Positions 17,941-27,753 of a DNA stretch of 64,000 nucleotides are shown one piece after another; positions within the stretch are counted from its first letter, which is position 1, and each line of letters begins with the position of its first letter. Source of the DNA: Planctomicrobium piriforme (GTDB lineage Bacteria > Planctomycetota > Planctomycetia > Planctomycetales > Planctomycetaceae); assembly GCF_900113665.1 (NCBI RefSeq), contig NZ_FOQD01000019.1, positions 62,001 through 126,000 on the forward strand. The letters run 5' to 3'. The notes under the pieces are model-generated. The model did no database searches. It worked only from the letters and a program-made list of their open reading frames with translations, and was not told the DNA's origin. The position numbers were made by a program, and so were the translations under genes.

Positions 17941-19524
17941 TCAACCATCCCCCACCGGCATATTGAATGGCTCGCCGGCTTCTTCGCCGATGGAGTGCTT
18001 GGCTGATTCCGCGATGGTGTGCTTGAGGGGAATCTCGGGTAGTAGCCAGGAGATCAGGAAGCCGACGCTCGCAATGCAGGCGGCGACCAGAAAGACTGTG
18101 CTGAACGACAGCGCGAACGCCTGGGTATAAAGTGTTCGAGTCTCTTCTGGCATGCTCATGATCATCTGCGGCGTGATGCGCGCGAGCGGTCCGCCGCCCC
18201 CATGCGTCTCCGGCAGCAACTCTGCCAGGTGACGGTGCAACTGAGCGGAGAAGATCGTGCCGAGAATCGCCGTTCCCACCGCGCCTCCCATCAGTCGAAA
18301 CAGAATCGCCCCCGAGGTCGCGACCCCGAGATCGCGATACGGGACCGCATTCTGAATGGCGATGACCAGCACCTGCATCACCATTCCGAGGCCAAGCCCC
18401 AGCAACAGGAAGTAACAGGAAGCGGTGGGGAGCCGAATGTCGGGCGTCATGCCTGAGAGTAGCCAAAGGCCGCAAGCCATGATCAGCATCCCGGCCATCG
18501 GGAACAGCTTGTAACGGCCAGTGCGGCTGATGATCTGGCCAGAGGCGATCGACATCACGAGTACGCCGCCCATCAGCGGCAGAAGTTGAATGCCTGACGC
18601 GGTGGGCGTTGAGCCTTTCACCACCTGCAGGAACACTGGCAGATAGGTGACTGAACCCCATAGCGAGAAACCGACAATCGATCCGAGCGCGGCCGAGACG
18701 ATGAATGTCCGCTCCAGAAACAGCCGCAGCGGCAAGACCGGCTCCGAGGCTGCCCCTTCGACAAACAGAAACGCCGCCAGCCCAATGGCAGCCGCGGCGA
18801 TCAGTCCAAGAATGAGAGGCGACGACCACGCGTATTCGGTTCCCCCCAGATCGGTGACCAGAATGATCGAAGACAGCACGAGCGCGAACAGGCCCGCCCC
18901 GAGGTAATCGATCTTGTGTCGCACTGTGACGCACCGCGACGGCAACGTGACGGCGAGCACGAACATCGCTAGTGCCCCGATGGGCAGGTTGATGTAGAAG
19001 ATCCACCGCCAAGACCAGTGCGTCGTGAAGTAGCCGCCGATCAACGGGCCGGCCACGCTGGCGACTCCGAACACGGCACCAAAAATTCCCTGATAGCGTC
19101 CCCGTTGCCGAGGCGGGACGATATCACCGACCACCGCCTGCGTGGTGACCATCAGGCCGCCGCCGCCGAGCCCCTGAATCCAGCGGAAGAGAATCAGGTG
19201 CGTCATCGACTGGCTCATGCCGCACAGCACCGAGCCGAGGAGGAAGAGAACGATGGCCGCCTGGAGGACTCCCTTGCGGCCGTAGAGGTCGCCAAGCTTG
19301 CCGTAGATCGGCGTGACGACGGTTTGCGCGAGCAGGTAGGCTGTGACCACCCAGGAGAGGTGCGTCAGTCCGCCCAGTTCGCCGACGATGGTCGGCAACG
19401 CAGTCGCCACGATGGTGGAATCGAGTGCCGCGAGCATCAGGGCCAGCATGAGGCCGCTGAAGATGATGAGAATCTGGCGATGCGAGACCGGGGCCGGCGC
19501 TTCCAGCGGTGGAGCTGCATCCAT
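17941..19524 (-). CDS. MFS drug exporter, DHA2 (EmrB/QacA) family
   Basis: 527 residues, about fourteen membrane helices, as expected for 14-TM proton-driven exporters. Motif A is GKLGDLYGRKGVL after helix 2, motif D1 is LDSTIVATALPTI in helix 1, and the antiporter motif C region is GVASVAGPLIGGYFT in helix 5. The start ATG at 19524 gives MDAAPPLEAP before helix 1. No fusion partner or TetR-type regulator is adjacent, so regulation and substrate are unknown. Confidence 0.92.
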   Translation of the reverse strand: MDAAPPLEAPAPVSHRQILIIFSGLMLALMLAALDSTIVATALPTIVGELGGLTHLSWVVTAYLLAQTVVTPIYGKLGDLYGRKGVLQAAIVLFLLGSVLCGMSQSMTHLILFRWIQGLGGGGLMVTTQAVVGDIVPPRQRGRYQGIFGAVFGVASVAGPLIGGYFTTHWSWRWIFYINLPIGALAMFVLAVTLPSRCVTVRHKIDYLGAGLFALVLSSIILVTDLGGTEYAWSSPLILGLIAAAAIGLAAFLFVEGAASEPVLPLRLFLERTFIVSAALGSIVGFSLWGSVTYLPVFLQVVKGSTPTASGIQLLPLMGGVLVMSIASGQIISRTGRYKLFPMAGMLIMACGLWLLSGMTPDIRLPTASCYFLLLGLGLGMVMQVLVIAIQNAVPYRDLGVATSGAILFRLMGGAVGTAILGTIFSAQLHRHLAELLPETHGGGGPLARITPQMIMSMPEETRTLYTQAFALSFSTVFLVAACIASVGFLISWLLPEIPLKHTIAESAKHSIGEEAGEPFNMPVGDG

Positions 19525-19621
19525 GAAAAATCAGTCAGGCATTGTCCGTGCGCGGCGGAACGTGGCAGGGCAAAGATGCCTCAAAATACTGCCAGAGTTC
19601 ACGAGAGTTCACACTGTCCGG

Positions 19622-19763
19622 AAATTCCAAATCCCAAGCACCAAATTTGAAACAAATTTCAATTCTCAAAAATTCTCAAAATCCAAATGACAGAAACGGG
19701 GGGCCGTTTTGGTCATTGGAATTTTTCATTTATTTCGGATTTGAGATTTGGTGCTTGGTATTT
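19622..19763. repeat. AT-rich inverted repeat, copy B
   Basis: About 142 bp. Starts AAATTCCAAATCCCAAGCAC and ends in GAGATTTGGTGCTTGGTATT. Same family as 14976-15107; it sits between the DHA2 exporter start and the ndk stop. Confidence 0.9.
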
Positions 19764-19879
19764 CCCCAATGCAAAACGTTCTCAGGTCGCGGCAGATCCT
19801 GAACCGGGCTGCGCTGCCCGGTCCTTCGATTGTGACGCACGATTTCCGTTCGTCGAGTCCGCACGGATGCCTGCGAACG

Positions 19880-20347
19880 TTACTTTTCGTCGCCGGCGCA
19901 GACCCATTCGGCCAGGGTCGAGTCGTAGCTGAGAATCTCTTCCGGGCGGAAGTAGATCGCGATTTCCTTCTGAGCCGATTCCGGGCTGTCGCTGCCATGA
20001 ATCAGGTTCACCTGTCGGGAGAGACCGTAGTCGCCCCGGATGGTGCCCGGCGCTGATTCGCGACAGTTCGTCTTACCCATCATGTCGCGGACCACCTGCA
20101 CTGCCCCAGGCCCTTCGACGATCAGGCTGACGACCGGACCGGAGGTGATGAACTCTTCCAGTTGCGGGTAGAACGGCTTCTTGACGTGTTCTGCGTAATG
20201 CTGTGCGGCCAGTTCCTTGGTCACCTTCAACATCTTCAGGGCGACAATTTTCAGGCCGCGATCTTCGAGACGGCCCAGAATTTTTCCGCACAGACGGCGT
20301 TGGACGGCATCGGGCTTCAGCAGAATCAGAGTTTGTTGCAAGGACAT
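19880..20347 (-). CDS. ndk: Nucleoside diphosphate kinase
   Basis: Equilibrates NTPs and NDPs by a phospho-His intermediate. From the ATG at 20347 the product is 155 residues, starting SLQQTLILLKPDAVQRR. The catalytic His lies in the signature NLIHGSDSPESA, and the TIRGDYG substrate loop precedes it. AGG lies seven bases before the start. It is 49 bases downstream of carA on the same strand, so cotranscription is possible. The C-terminal tail is slightly longer than in minimal Ndk. Confidence 0.96.
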   Translation of the reverse strand: MSLQQTLILLKPDAVQRRLCGKILGRLEDRGLKIVALKMLKVTKELAAQHYAEHVKKPFYPQLEEFITSGPVVSLIVEGPGAVQVVRDMMGKTNCRESAPGTIRGDYGLSRQVNLIHGSDSPESAQKEIAIYFRPEEILSYDSTLAEWVCAGDEK

Positions 20348-20396
20348 GAGAAAACCTGAAATCGATTCGGACAAAACGGTGGGAGAGACGTCGAGA

Positions 20397-21551
20397 TCAA
20401 TGGGCGGCGACGGGCGCCTGCATGTCTCGCAGGAACTGGCGGAACAGGTAATGGCTGTCGTGCGGGCCGGCGCTGGCTTCGGGATGGTACTGCACGCTGA
20501 AGGCCCCGAGTTCCGAGTTGCGAATCCCTTCGACCGTCTGGTCGTTGAGATTGATATGCGTCACTTCGGTGCCGGGCGGCAGGGAATCGGCATCGACGGC
20601 GAAGCCGTGATTCTGCGAGGTGATTTCCACCTGACCGCTTTGAATGTTCAGCACCGGCTGATTGGCGCCCCGATGCCCGAACTTCAGTTTGTAGGTCTGC
20701 GCTCCCAGAGCCAGTCCCAGCAACTGGTGCCCGAGACAGATGCCAAACACCGGCTTCTTGCCCAGCAGGCCGCGAATGGTTTCGATGGCGTATTCGAGCG
20801 GTTCCGGATCGCCGGGGCCGTTCGACAAAAAGACGCCGTCCGGATTCCGGGCGAGAATTTCTTCCGCGGTCGACGTGCCGGGGACGACCGTGACGCGGCA
20901 GCCCATTTCGGACAGATGCCGGGGGATATTCCACTTCATGCCGTAGTCAACGGCGACCACATGCGGGCCAGAGTCGGCAGCGCCGGTGCGCTTCGTCACA
21001 TGCGGCGTGCTGGGATCGAGGAGGATGGAGTGCAACCCTTCGCTCCAGGGGCGGCTCTCTTCCGGCATCACGTCTTTGACTAAGTCTTTACCGACCAGCG
21101 TCGGACTGCTGCGGGCCTTGGCGACCAGCGATTTGTCGTCGAGGTCGGTGGTCGACAGCACGCCGGTCATGGCTCCCTGCGTACGGATGCGGCGGACCAG
21201 CGCCCGCGTGTCGATCCCTTCGATGCCAATGACGCCGTGTTCGCGAAGATAGGCGTCGAGCGACATGACCGACCGGAAGTTGCTCGGTTCGCGGCACAGT
21301 TCGCGGACCACGAAGCCCCGCAGCGACAATTTGCCGCTTTCGACATCCTCGGGGTTGATGCCGTAATTCCCGATGAGCGGGTAGGTCATCGTCACAATCT
21401 GACCGTTGTAAGACGGGTCGGTCAGGATTTCCTGGTAACCGGTGAGGCTCGTGTTGAAAACGACCTCGCCGTACACCTCGCCGGGAGCGCCGAAACGCAC
21501 GCCAGTGAATACAGTTCCATCGGACAGAGCGAGCTTTGCAGGTTCAGACAT
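20397..21551 (-). CDS. carA: Carbamoyl-phosphate synthase small (glutaminase) subunit
   Basis: Glutamine amidotransferase subunit that delivers ammonia to CarB for arginine and pyrimidine synthesis. 384 residues, full length. The N-terminal CPSase small domain ([17 protein letters not shown]) is followed by a class I GATase domain with nucleophile Cys272 in [14 protein letters not shown] and the His356/Glu358 pair in VQYHPEAS. carB is not next to it. ndk follows downstream. The promoter is presumably in the 362-base divergent gap shared with the kinase gene. Confidence 0.97.
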   Translation of the reverse strand: MSEPAKLALSDGTVFTGVRFGAPGEVYGEVVFNTSLTGYQEILTDPSYNGQIVTMTYPLIGNYGINPEDVESGKLSLRGFVVRELCREPSNFRSVMSLDAYLREHGVIGIEGIDTRALVRRIRTQGAMTGVLSTTDLDDKSLVAKARSSPTLVGKDLVKDVMPEESRPWSEGLHSILLDPSTPHVTKRTGAADSGPHVVAVDYGMKWNIPRHLSEMGCRVTVVPGTSTAEEILARNPDGVFLSNGPGDPEPLEYAIETIRGLLGKKPVFGICLGHQLLGLALGAQTYKLKFGHRGANQPVLNIQSGQVEITSQNHGFAVDADSLPPGTEVTHINLNDQTVEGIRNSELGAFSVQYHPEASAGPHDSHYLFRQFLRDMQAPVAAH

Positions 21552-21913
21552 GCCTGAATCGGGACCTTTTTCAAAATTTCCGTTTGCGGGATTTTTAACA
21601 GACTGCGATTCGCGGCGAAAGGATTCAGCATGAGCGGCCCGAACCCTGCTGATTTCGGCAAAACGACTCTCATTCGCGGGGCAGCAGTTCTGCCGATTGC
21701 GCGGCTCATGATTACTGTAGCGGCCGGCGCGGCCCCGGCCGGCAAGTTTTTCCCGGTTCCGGTCCCAATTGCCTGCGCCTTTGACGCTTGGGAACCGGGG
21801 TTCTTATATTAGGACTTCTGGATGTCACTGCTTTGGCCAATGTCGGCGGCGCCGATTCCTCTGTGCCGTCGTCGAATTGGCGTTGGATTCCTTTCGCCCG
21901 GCGATGTCATCGC

Positions 21914-23293
21914 ATGAGTTCCCCCACTCCATCTTCCGAACGCAAGCCCCGCGGGGAAACCCGTGAAGAGCTTAAGAAGATCGGCAAGTACCAGATCACC
22001 CGTAAGCTGGGTGCTGGCGGCATGGGGACGGTCTACCTGGCGACCGATTCGGAACTGAAGCGCACCGTCGCCCTCAAGGTTTTGCCGCAGGATCGCGCCA
22101 ATAACCCCACGCTGGTGAGGCGATTCAAATCGGAAGGGCAGGCCGCGGCCCTGCTGCAGCACAAGAACATCGTCAGTGTGTTCGAAGCAGGTCAGGCCGA
22201 TGGTTACCTGTTCCTGGCCCTCGAATACGTCGACGGGATCGACCTGCTGGAATGGGTCAATCGCCGCGGGCCGATTCCAGTCAAACGGACCGTGGAAATC
22301 ATTCGGCAGTCGGCGGAAGCGTTGCAGCACGCTTACGAACGCAACATCGTTCATCGCGACATCAAGCCTTCGAACCTGATGGTTTCGAAGGAGGGGACGG
22401 TCAAACTGACCGACATGGGGCTCGCCCGTTCGATCGATGACACTCTCGACACGACCATCACCCGCGACGGCACCACGGTCGGCACCGTCGATTACATGGC
22501 CCCGGAACAGGCCAGCAACAGCAAAGCGGCTGATATCCGCAGCGATCTGTATTCGCTCGGCTGCACCTGGTACCACCTGCTCACCGGTTCGCCCCCCTTT
22601 CCGGAAGGGAGCGTGACGAACAAGATCTCGGCCCACATTTCTGGTCCGCTGCCTGACCCTCGCATTCTGAACCCCAAGGTTCCCGAAGCGGTCGTCGCCG
22701 TGATTCACCGGATGATGGCGAAGAAGAAAGAACAGCGCTACCAGACTCCTGCGGAATTGCTGGAAGACCTCAACAGCTCGACGCTCAGGCGGACGCAGAA
22801 CTCTCCAGACCTGCTGGCGATGTTTGGCGACGATACCGCACAGCACGATTCCGACGACAAACTGAATACTCCGACTCGAACCGGTAGATCATCGACCGAC
22901 TTTACCGTCGCCGACAAGAAAAAGGGGACGCCGGCTCCGCCTTCGAAACCTGTGAAAGGGCCGCCGGCCCGATCTCAGGCGACTCGCGAAATGCCGGTCT
23001 CAGGAGTTCCGAACGATCCACGGGCATTGCTCGTCCGCATGGCGGTCGAACTGGATGGGACCACAGTGACCCGTCGCCGTCTCCCATGGGGCCTGATGGT
23101 GCTGGGCGTGCTGGGGCTGATCGCCGTGATCACAGTGGCCGTGCTTGCCAAGAAGTACTCTGTCCCCCCGGAGAAGACTGAGCCGGGGGCCTCGCCCTAT
23201 GCGGTCGGACCCGATCCGAACGAAGAAAAACCGATCGAGGAGAAGAAGGAACCGGCTGCGTCCACCACTCCGGCGGTCGACGCTCCGAAGTGA
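21914..23293 (+). CDS. Membrane-anchored Ser/Thr protein kinase
   Basis: 459 residues. Hanks-type kinase domain (about 20-290): glycine loop GAGGMGTVYLA, Lys in TVALKVL, catalytic loop HRDIKPSNLM, a DMG variant in place of DFG (KLTDMGLAR), and YMAPEQ. A low-complexity linker leads to one membrane helix (LMVLGVLGLIAVITVAVLA) and a short acidic outer tail, the reverse of a sensor-domain layout. The start chosen is ATG 21914, just before the conserved part; the frame is open further upstream and the SD is weak. Target unknown. Confidence 0.9.
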   Translation: MSSPTPSSERKPRGETREELKKIGKYQITRKLGAGGMGTVYLATDSELKRTVALKVLPQDRANNPTLVRRFKSEGQAAALLQHKNIVSVFEAGQADGYLFLALEYVDGIDLLEWVNRRGPIPVKRTVEIIRQSAEALQHAYERNIVHRDIKPSNLMVSKEGTVKLTDMGLARSIDDTLDTTITRDGTTVGTVDYMAPEQASNSKAADIRSDLYSLGCTWYHLLTGSPPFPEGSVTNKISAHISGPLPDPRILNPKVPEAVVAVIHRMMAKKKEQRYQTPAELLEDLNSSTLRRTQNSPDLLAMFGDDTAQHDSDDKLNTPTRTGRSSTDFTVADKKKGTPAPPSKPVKGPPARSQATREMPVSGVPNDPRALLVRMAVELDGTTVTRRRLPWGLMVLGVLGLIAVITVAVLAKKYSVPPEKTEPGASPYAVGPDPNEEKPIEEKKEPAASTTPAVDAPK

Positions 23294-23425
23294 AATCGAT
23301 CGTGAATCCGCTTTTTTGAGATTCCGCGCGACCAGCTCGCGGCTACAATTCCCCTCAACGATCGCTGCCGGGCTCGATGATCCGTCGACCCTGCGAGCGA
23401 TTGACCTTCTGAATCGGACGCCGCT

Positions 23426-23893
23426 ATGGAACGCCTGCTGTTGCTGATCGGAGCGGTGCTGATTCTCGTCATGCTCGCCTATTCGAGCCTGATGCAGCAT
23501 AACGAGCCCGGTTACGACCTCGCCAAGCTGTCAGAAGTGAGGCCCAGCGAAGCGTGGTTTCAGAAAACCGTACTCGATAATCCCAAGCCGGTGCTGGTCG
23601 AATTCGGGGCCGCCTGGTGTGGGCCCTGCAAACAACTGGCCGTCGTTCTCAGAGACATCGAGAAGAACTACGGCGAGAAAATCGACGTCGTCAAGATCGA
23701 CATCGATGAGAAGCCTGACCTTGCCGACCTCTACGGCATTGATGCCGTGCCGGTGCTGATGGTGTTCCAAGACGGCAAAGTGGTCGAAGCCGAAAGAGGT
23801 CTGATTCGGTTCGAATCTGTCGAACAGTTGATTCAGCCCTATCTTGAGCCGAAGCCTGTCGAAGCCGAAAAAGTCAGTGCGCTCACACATTGA
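23426..23893 (+). CDS. Membrane-anchored thioredoxin-like protein
   Basis: 155 residues. A short N-terminal helix (LLLLIGAVLILVMLAYSSLM) anchors the protein. The thioredoxin fold follows with the redox motif EFGAAWCGPCKQL, the cis-Pro region GIDAVPVLMVF and VKIDIDEKPDLADLYGI. The placement suggests a periplasm-facing thiol oxidoreductase, for example in disulfide reduction or cytochrome assembly, but no partner is nearby. It lies 132 bases downstream of the kinase gene on the same strand. Confidence 0.9.
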   Translation: MERLLLLIGAVLILVMLAYSSLMQHNEPGYDLAKLSEVRPSEAWFQKTVLDNPKPVLVEFGAAWCGPCKQLAVVLRDIEKNYGEKIDVVKIDIDEKPDLADLYGIDAVPVLMVFQDGKVVEAERGLIRFESVEQLIQPYLEPKPVEAEKVSALTH

Positions 23894-23904
23894 AGTGAGA
23901 GTTC

Positions 23905-23937
23905 TGGCTGACCGCTGACCGCTGACCGCTGAAAGCT
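23905..23937. repeat. GACCGCTGAAAGC phrase repeat
   Basis: Tandem GCTGACCGCTGACCGCTGAC ending in GAAAGC. Relatives at 27723-27752 (reverse orientation), 39323-39358 and 53211-53242, each beside a gene end. Confidence 0.75.
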
Positions 23938-23941
23938 TTTG

Positions 23942-24298
23942 TCAGACGCGGGCGAGACGATATTCGCGCGTGCGGCGGTGCATGCCCTGCATGCTGCTGT
24001 TGCCAGGCGGACCGAAAGTCGGCAATACCTGGGCGATTAACTGGCTGATGCCGTTCAGGCGGAACTGACGCCCGGCCATCGTGGTGATTTTCTGCCAGGT
24101 GCGAATCATCCGCAGCAGTTCGTCGCTCACCTGCTCGACGTGCGGCAGGTCGACGATCACGACGTCGGCAATCGAGGCCGCAGCCAGAAGTTCGACGAAC
24201 TCCATCTGCATCGCCATCACGCTGCTGGCGTCCGGCTGGCCCTCGCGGATGAAAATTCGCAAATAATCGTTACGAAGCGTCGCATCGAGTGGCAACAT
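23942..24298 (-). CDS. STAS-domain protein (anti-anti-sigma factor-like)
   Basis: 118 residues from the ATG at 24298, with GGAG seven bases upstream. The order of strands and helices fits a STAS domain: a strand LRIFIREG, then a helix with FVELLAAASIADVVIVDLPHVEQVSDELLRMI, which parallels the conserved core of SpoIIAA-like proteins. The usual phosphorylatable DSSG motif is not intact (QVSDELLR), so phospho-control may be altered or lost. It diverges from aroF. No anti-sigma kinase or sigma factor is nearby. Confidence 0.6.
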   Translation of the reverse strand: MLPLDATLRNDYLRIFIREGQPDASSVMAMQMEFVELLAAASIADVVIVDLPHVEQVSDELLRMIRTWQKITTMAGRQFRLNGISQLIAQVLPTFGPPGNSSMQGMHRRTREYRLARV

Positions 24299-24733
24299 GG
24301 CGTTTCTCCCAAATCGGCTCTTGCTAACCCTTTCCCCGAATCGCAGACAATGACGGGGAAAGTTTCCCAAAGGCAACATTTTGCTGCCCAAGGGTGTTGC
24401 CCGGATTCAGATTGCTGCGGTTGCACCAGTTCATCCGCCTGTAGGGATTTCCGGATTGGCCCCGAAGAAATGGGGGACTGGCGAAGGCTGGGTTTTCCCC
24501 GGTCATAGGGCATCTTTACTTTTCGTGTATCGGTGTTCCGCAGGTGATCATTGCGGTTTTCATGAAGTGAAAACCGTCCATGCGCCTGCATACGGTAGAG
24601 CAAACTGCTCTAGAGTCGTTTCCAGTCGAGACGGCCGTTACAATCGTGGACTTTCATGTGAGACCTGCCGACCGCTGCGTGCCGATGGCGTCATCGGGGT
24701 TTCGAATCGAGCATCCCGCTCCTGAGGTGAATT
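24299..24733. other. Divergent intergenic region STAS / aroF
   Basis: 435 bases without a credible gene. The left part has no structure seen. It holds the conserved three-stem element at 24535-24617. ORFs crossing the region are not supported: the two copies of the element differ at all codon positions. Confidence 0.6.
24535..24617 (+). promoter_or_regulatory. Conserved structured leader element, copy 1 (upstream of aroF)
   Basis: 83 bases matching the copy at 60392-60474 at 73 positions. Three stems can be drawn: P1 GCAGGTG/CGCCTGC (24540-24546 with 24583-24589), P2 CGGTTTTCA/TGAAAACCG (24554-24562 with 24568-24576) inside P1, and P3 AGAGCA/TGCTCT (24597-24602 with 24606-24611). P1 has a U-G pair where copy 2 has C-G. 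The element ends 116 bases before the aroF GTG. No known riboswitch class was recognised, so its role is inferred only from position and structure. Confidence 0.7.
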
Positions 24734-25798
24734 GTGATCATCGTTCTGAAGCCGAATTACACCGAACAACAGTTGCAGCACATCTTCGAGAAACTCGAGG
24801 AAATGGGATTTCGTCATGAGTTGAGCAAGGGGGTCAAACGCACCTTGATCGGCGTCATTGGAGAAGAAGACCGCTTGCGGAATGCCCCGCTGCGGGCAAT
24901 TGCCGGAGTCGAGGATGTGATGTCAGTGCTCAAACCGTTCAAGCTTGCCAGTCGGGAATTCCAGGAGCATGACTCCGTGTTCGACCTGGGTCACGGAGTG
25001 AAAGTCGGCGGCGGATCGCTGATGATGATCGCCGGCCCCTGTGCCATCGAAGGGGAAGACATTCTCCTCGAGATCGCCCAGGCCGTGCAGGCGGCCGGGG
25101 CGAATGTTCTTCGCGGCGGCGCTTTCAAGCCCCGCACCAGCCCTTACAGCTACCAGGGGATGGGTGAAGAAGGCCTGAAAATTCTCCGCAACGTCGGAGA
25201 CGAACTCGGCATGCCGGTCGTCACTGAAGTGATGGACCCCCGCCAGGTGGCGTTGGTCGATCGCTATTCGGACATCATCCAGATCGGCGCCCGCAACATG
25301 CAGAACTTCAATCTGCTGGCGGAAGTGGGCCAGACCAACCGCCCGGTGCTGCTGAAGCGCGGCATGAGCGCCACCGTTCAGGATCTGCTGATGTCGGCCG
25401 AGTACATTCTCGCCAACGGCAACAAGCAGGTGATCCTCTGCGAGCGCGGTATTCGCAGCTTCGATAACTCCACACGAAACCTGCTCGACCTGGCGATCGT
25501 TCCGAACGTCAAAGGTCTCTCGCACCTGCCGATTATTGTCGATCCCAGCCATGCGACCGGCCGGCCGGATTTGATTCCGAGCATGGCGCTCGCCGCCGTG
25601 GCCGCCGGTGCGGACGGCGTTCACATCGAAGTGCATAACTGCCCGGAAAAAGCGATGAGCGACGGCCCGCAGGCGTTGCTTCCCAACCAGTACGCGGAAC
25701 TCTTCGCCCAGATGAAGAAACTCGCCACGCTGCTGAACCGGCAGATCCCGACCACACAGCCGCCGAAAGCCGCGCCGGTTCCCGTCGCCGCACGGTAG
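24734..25798 (+). CDS. aroF: 3-deoxy-7-phosphoheptulonate synthase (DAHP synthase)
   Basis: First step of the shikimate pathway: condenses PEP and erythrose 4-phosphate. 354 residues. The N-terminal ~70 residues form the ferredoxin-like regulatory domain of the type Ib enzyme ([20 protein letters not shown]). The barrel follows with [39 protein letters not shown] and [11 protein letters not shown]. Start is GTG at 24734, with GAGGTG just upstream. The Pro/Ala-rich tail is dispensable-looking. A conserved leader element lies upstream and a strong terminator downstream. aroC is about 26 kb away. Confidence 0.95.
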   Translation: MIIVLKPNYTEQQLQHIFEKLEEMGFRHELSKGVKRTLIGVIGEEDRLRNAPLRAIAGVEDVMSVLKPFKLASREFQEHDSVFDLGHGVKVGGGSLMMIAGPCAIEGEDILLEIAQAVQAAGANVLRGGAFKPRTSPYSYQGMGEEGLKILRNVGDELGMPVVTEVMDPRQVALVDRYSDIIQIGARNMQNFNLLAEVGQTNRPVLLKRGMSATVQDLLMSAEYILANGNKQVILCERGIRSFDNSTRNLLDLAIVPNVKGLSHLPIIVDPSHATGRPDLIPSMALAAVAAGADGVHIEVHNCPEKAMSDGPQALLPNQYAELFAQMKKLATLLNRQIPTTQPPKAAPVPVAAR

Positions 25799-25837
25799 TG
25801 CCTCGAATTTTCAAGCTGATAACTCGAGCTGACCTCG

Positions 25838-25869
25838 CCTCGCGACACCCCATTGTCGCGGGGCTTTTT
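25838..25869 (+). terminator. Rho-independent terminator of aroF
   Basis: 10-bp stem CCTCGCGACA/TGTCGCGGGG with a 6-base loop, then CTTTTTC. 39 bases after the aroF stop. Confidence 0.85.
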
Positions 25870-25932
25870 CGTGTACGTTTGACGAAATGCCGCCGCGACA
25901 GTTCAATGCATGTCGATGCATCGTGCTCTTTT

Positions 25933-26065
25933 CAAACTCCAAATTCGAAGCACCAAATCTCAAACAAAATTCAAATCACGAATTCCAAAGCTCCAGACAG
26001 TCCATCTGTTTTGAGAATTGGAATTTGAAACTTGTTTGAGATTTGGGATTTCGTGCTTGGGAATT
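25933..26065. repeat. AT-rich inverted repeat, copy C
   Basis: About 133 bp, same family as 14976-15107, with arms CAAATTCGAAGCACCAAA-like and TTTGGGATTTCGTGCTTGGG-like. Lies in the 354-base gap between aroF and the esterase, 87 bases before the esterase start. Confidence 0.88.
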
Positions 26066-26152
26066 ACTGCGGGCACAAGAACGTTGAATGTTCAGAGCAC
26101 CAAAAACCAGAATCACCGCGACTTATTACTCTTCGAGGAACAGGGGAACTTG

Positions 26153-27718
26153 ATGTTAAAGCTCAGAGGACTCGTCGCCATTGCGATCTGCTCGATCGCG
26201 GCCAGTGCGGCCCAGGCGGATGTCAAACTGCCGTCGATCTTCGGCTCAGGCATGGTCCTGCAGCGTGAAATGCCTGTTCCCGTCTGGGGCTGGGCCGAAC
26301 CCGGCGAACAGGTGACCGTTTCGTTCCGCGATCAGTCGCAAACAGCACAGGCCGATGCCCAGGGGAACTGGAAGGTCAAGTTGAATCCCCTCGCTCTCGG
26401 CGAACCCGGCGCGCTGACCGTCAAAGGCAAAAACTCGATCACTCTCGACAATGTCCTCGTCGGCGAAGTCTGGGTCTGTAGCGGCCAGTCCAACATGCAG
26501 TGGTCGGTAAACGCCGCCCTCGATCCAGATCTCGAAAAGGCGAGCGCCAACTTCCCGCAGATCCGCCTGTTTCAGGTGCCGCTCGTGACCGCCAACGAGC
26601 CGCAGAAAGACGTGAAGGCACAGTGGCAGGTTTGCTCGCCCGCGACCATCGGCAACTTCACCGCCGTCGGCTACTTCTTCGGCCGCGACCTGCATCAGAT
26701 TCTCGATGTGCCTGTCGGTCTGATTCAGACGGCCTGGGGCGGCACTCGGGCAGAAGCCTGGACCAGCCCGGACATGATGGCCAAGACCGAAGAACTACAG
26801 CCGATTCTGGAAGGCTGGAAAGAGAACCTGGCTCACCCCAAACACATTCAGGCTCAGAAGGATTACGAAGCGGCAGTTGTGAAATGGGAAGAGTCGGCCA
26901 AGGCGGCTCAAGCGGCCGGCAAACCGGCTCCGCAGCGTCCTAAAGCTCCGGACATCACGATGACCTCACAGCACTACCCGAGCAACCTGTATAACGCCAT
27001 GGTTTCGCCGCTGGTGCCTTATGCCATTCGCGGCGCGATCTGGTATCAGGGGGAATCCAACGCCAGCCGCGCTTATCAGTATCGCAAGCTGATGCCGGCC
27101 ATGATTCAAAGCTGGCGTGATGCCTGGGGACAGGGGGACTTCCCGTTCTATCAAGTGCAGCTCGCGAACTTCCGCCCGATCAAGCCGGACGCCGGCGAGA
27201 GCGACTGGGCCGAACTTCGCGAAGCCCAGCACATGGCCGCGAAGACGATTCCCAATGTCGATGCCGTCTGCATCACCGACATCGGGGCGGCGCAGGACAT
27301 TCACCCCAAAGACAAGCAGAACGTCGGTAAGCGTCTGGTGCGGATGGCCCTCGTTGACCTGTACGGGGTGAAGAACATCGTCCGCCAGGGACCGACCTTC
27401 GACAGCGTGACTTTTGACGGCAAGAAAGCCGTTGTGAAGTTCGACACCCACGGCGCCAATCTGGTGAGCTACTACAAAGAGCCGCTCACCGGTTTTGCCG
27501 TCGCCGGGGAAGACAAGAAGTGGGTCTGGGCTGAAGCCAAGATCACTGCCGGCGACACAGTCGAAGTGACTGCGGCCGGCGTCGATCATCCGGTTGCCGT
27601 CCGCTACAACTGGTCCGACAACCCACAAGGCACCCTGTTCAGCGAAGCCTACCTGCCCGCCTATCCGTTCCGCTCGGATACCTGGGAAGGGGTGACGGCG
27701 AAGAATGTGAAACCGTAG
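26153..27718 (+). CDS. Secreted sialate O-acetylesterase family protein
   Basis: 521 residues from the ATG at 26153 (SD AGGGGAA). A signal peptide (GLVAIAICSIAASAAQA) leads into a beta-rich N-terminal domain (SGMVLQREMPVPVWGWAEPG), a strong mark of this family. The SGNH-like esterase core follows with GQSNMQW (catalytic Ser), AIWYQGESNA and the late Asp/His block DIGAAQDIHPKDKQNVGKR. It probably removes acetyl groups from sugars or polysaccharides outside the cytoplasm; the true substrate may not be sialate. Confidence 0.93.
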   Translation: MLKLRGLVAIAICSIAASAAQADVKLPSIFGSGMVLQREMPVPVWGWAEPGEQVTVSFRDQSQTAQADAQGNWKVKLNPLALGEPGALTVKGKNSITLDNVLVGEVWVCSGQSNMQWSVNAALDPDLEKASANFPQIRLFQVPLVTANEPQKDVKAQWQVCSPATIGNFTAVGYFFGRDLHQILDVPVGLIQTAWGGTRAEAWTSPDMMAKTEELQPILEGWKENLAHPKHIQAQKDYEAAVVKWEESAKAAQAAGKPAPQRPKAPDITMTSQHYPSNLYNAMVSPLVPYAIRGAIWYQGESNASRAYQYRKLMPAMIQSWRDAWGQGDFPFYQVQLANFRPIKPDAGESDWAELREAQHMAAKTIPNVDAVCITDIGAAQDIHPKDKQNVGKRLVRMALVDLYGVKNIVRQGPTFDSVTFDGKKAVVKFDTHGANLVSYYKEPLTGFAVAGEDKKWVWAEAKITAGDTVEVTAAGVDHPVAVRYNWSDNPQGTLFSEAYLPAYPFRSDTWEGVTAKNVKP

Positions 27719-27722
27719 GGAA

Positions 27723-27752
27723 GCGGTCAGCTTTCAGCGGTCAGCAATCAGC
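27723..27752. repeat. GACCGCTGAAAGC phrase repeat, reverse copy
   Basis: GCGGTCAGCTTTCAGCGGTCAG is the reverse complement of the phrases at 39323-39358. It sits between the esterase stop and its terminator. Confidence 0.7.
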
Positions 27753-27753
27753 A

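Noticed and set aside
24381..24725. Protein encoded across the aroF leader
   Set aside because: The same frame in the ribE copy differs at first and second codon positions without a third-position bias, which fits RNA constraint and not coding.
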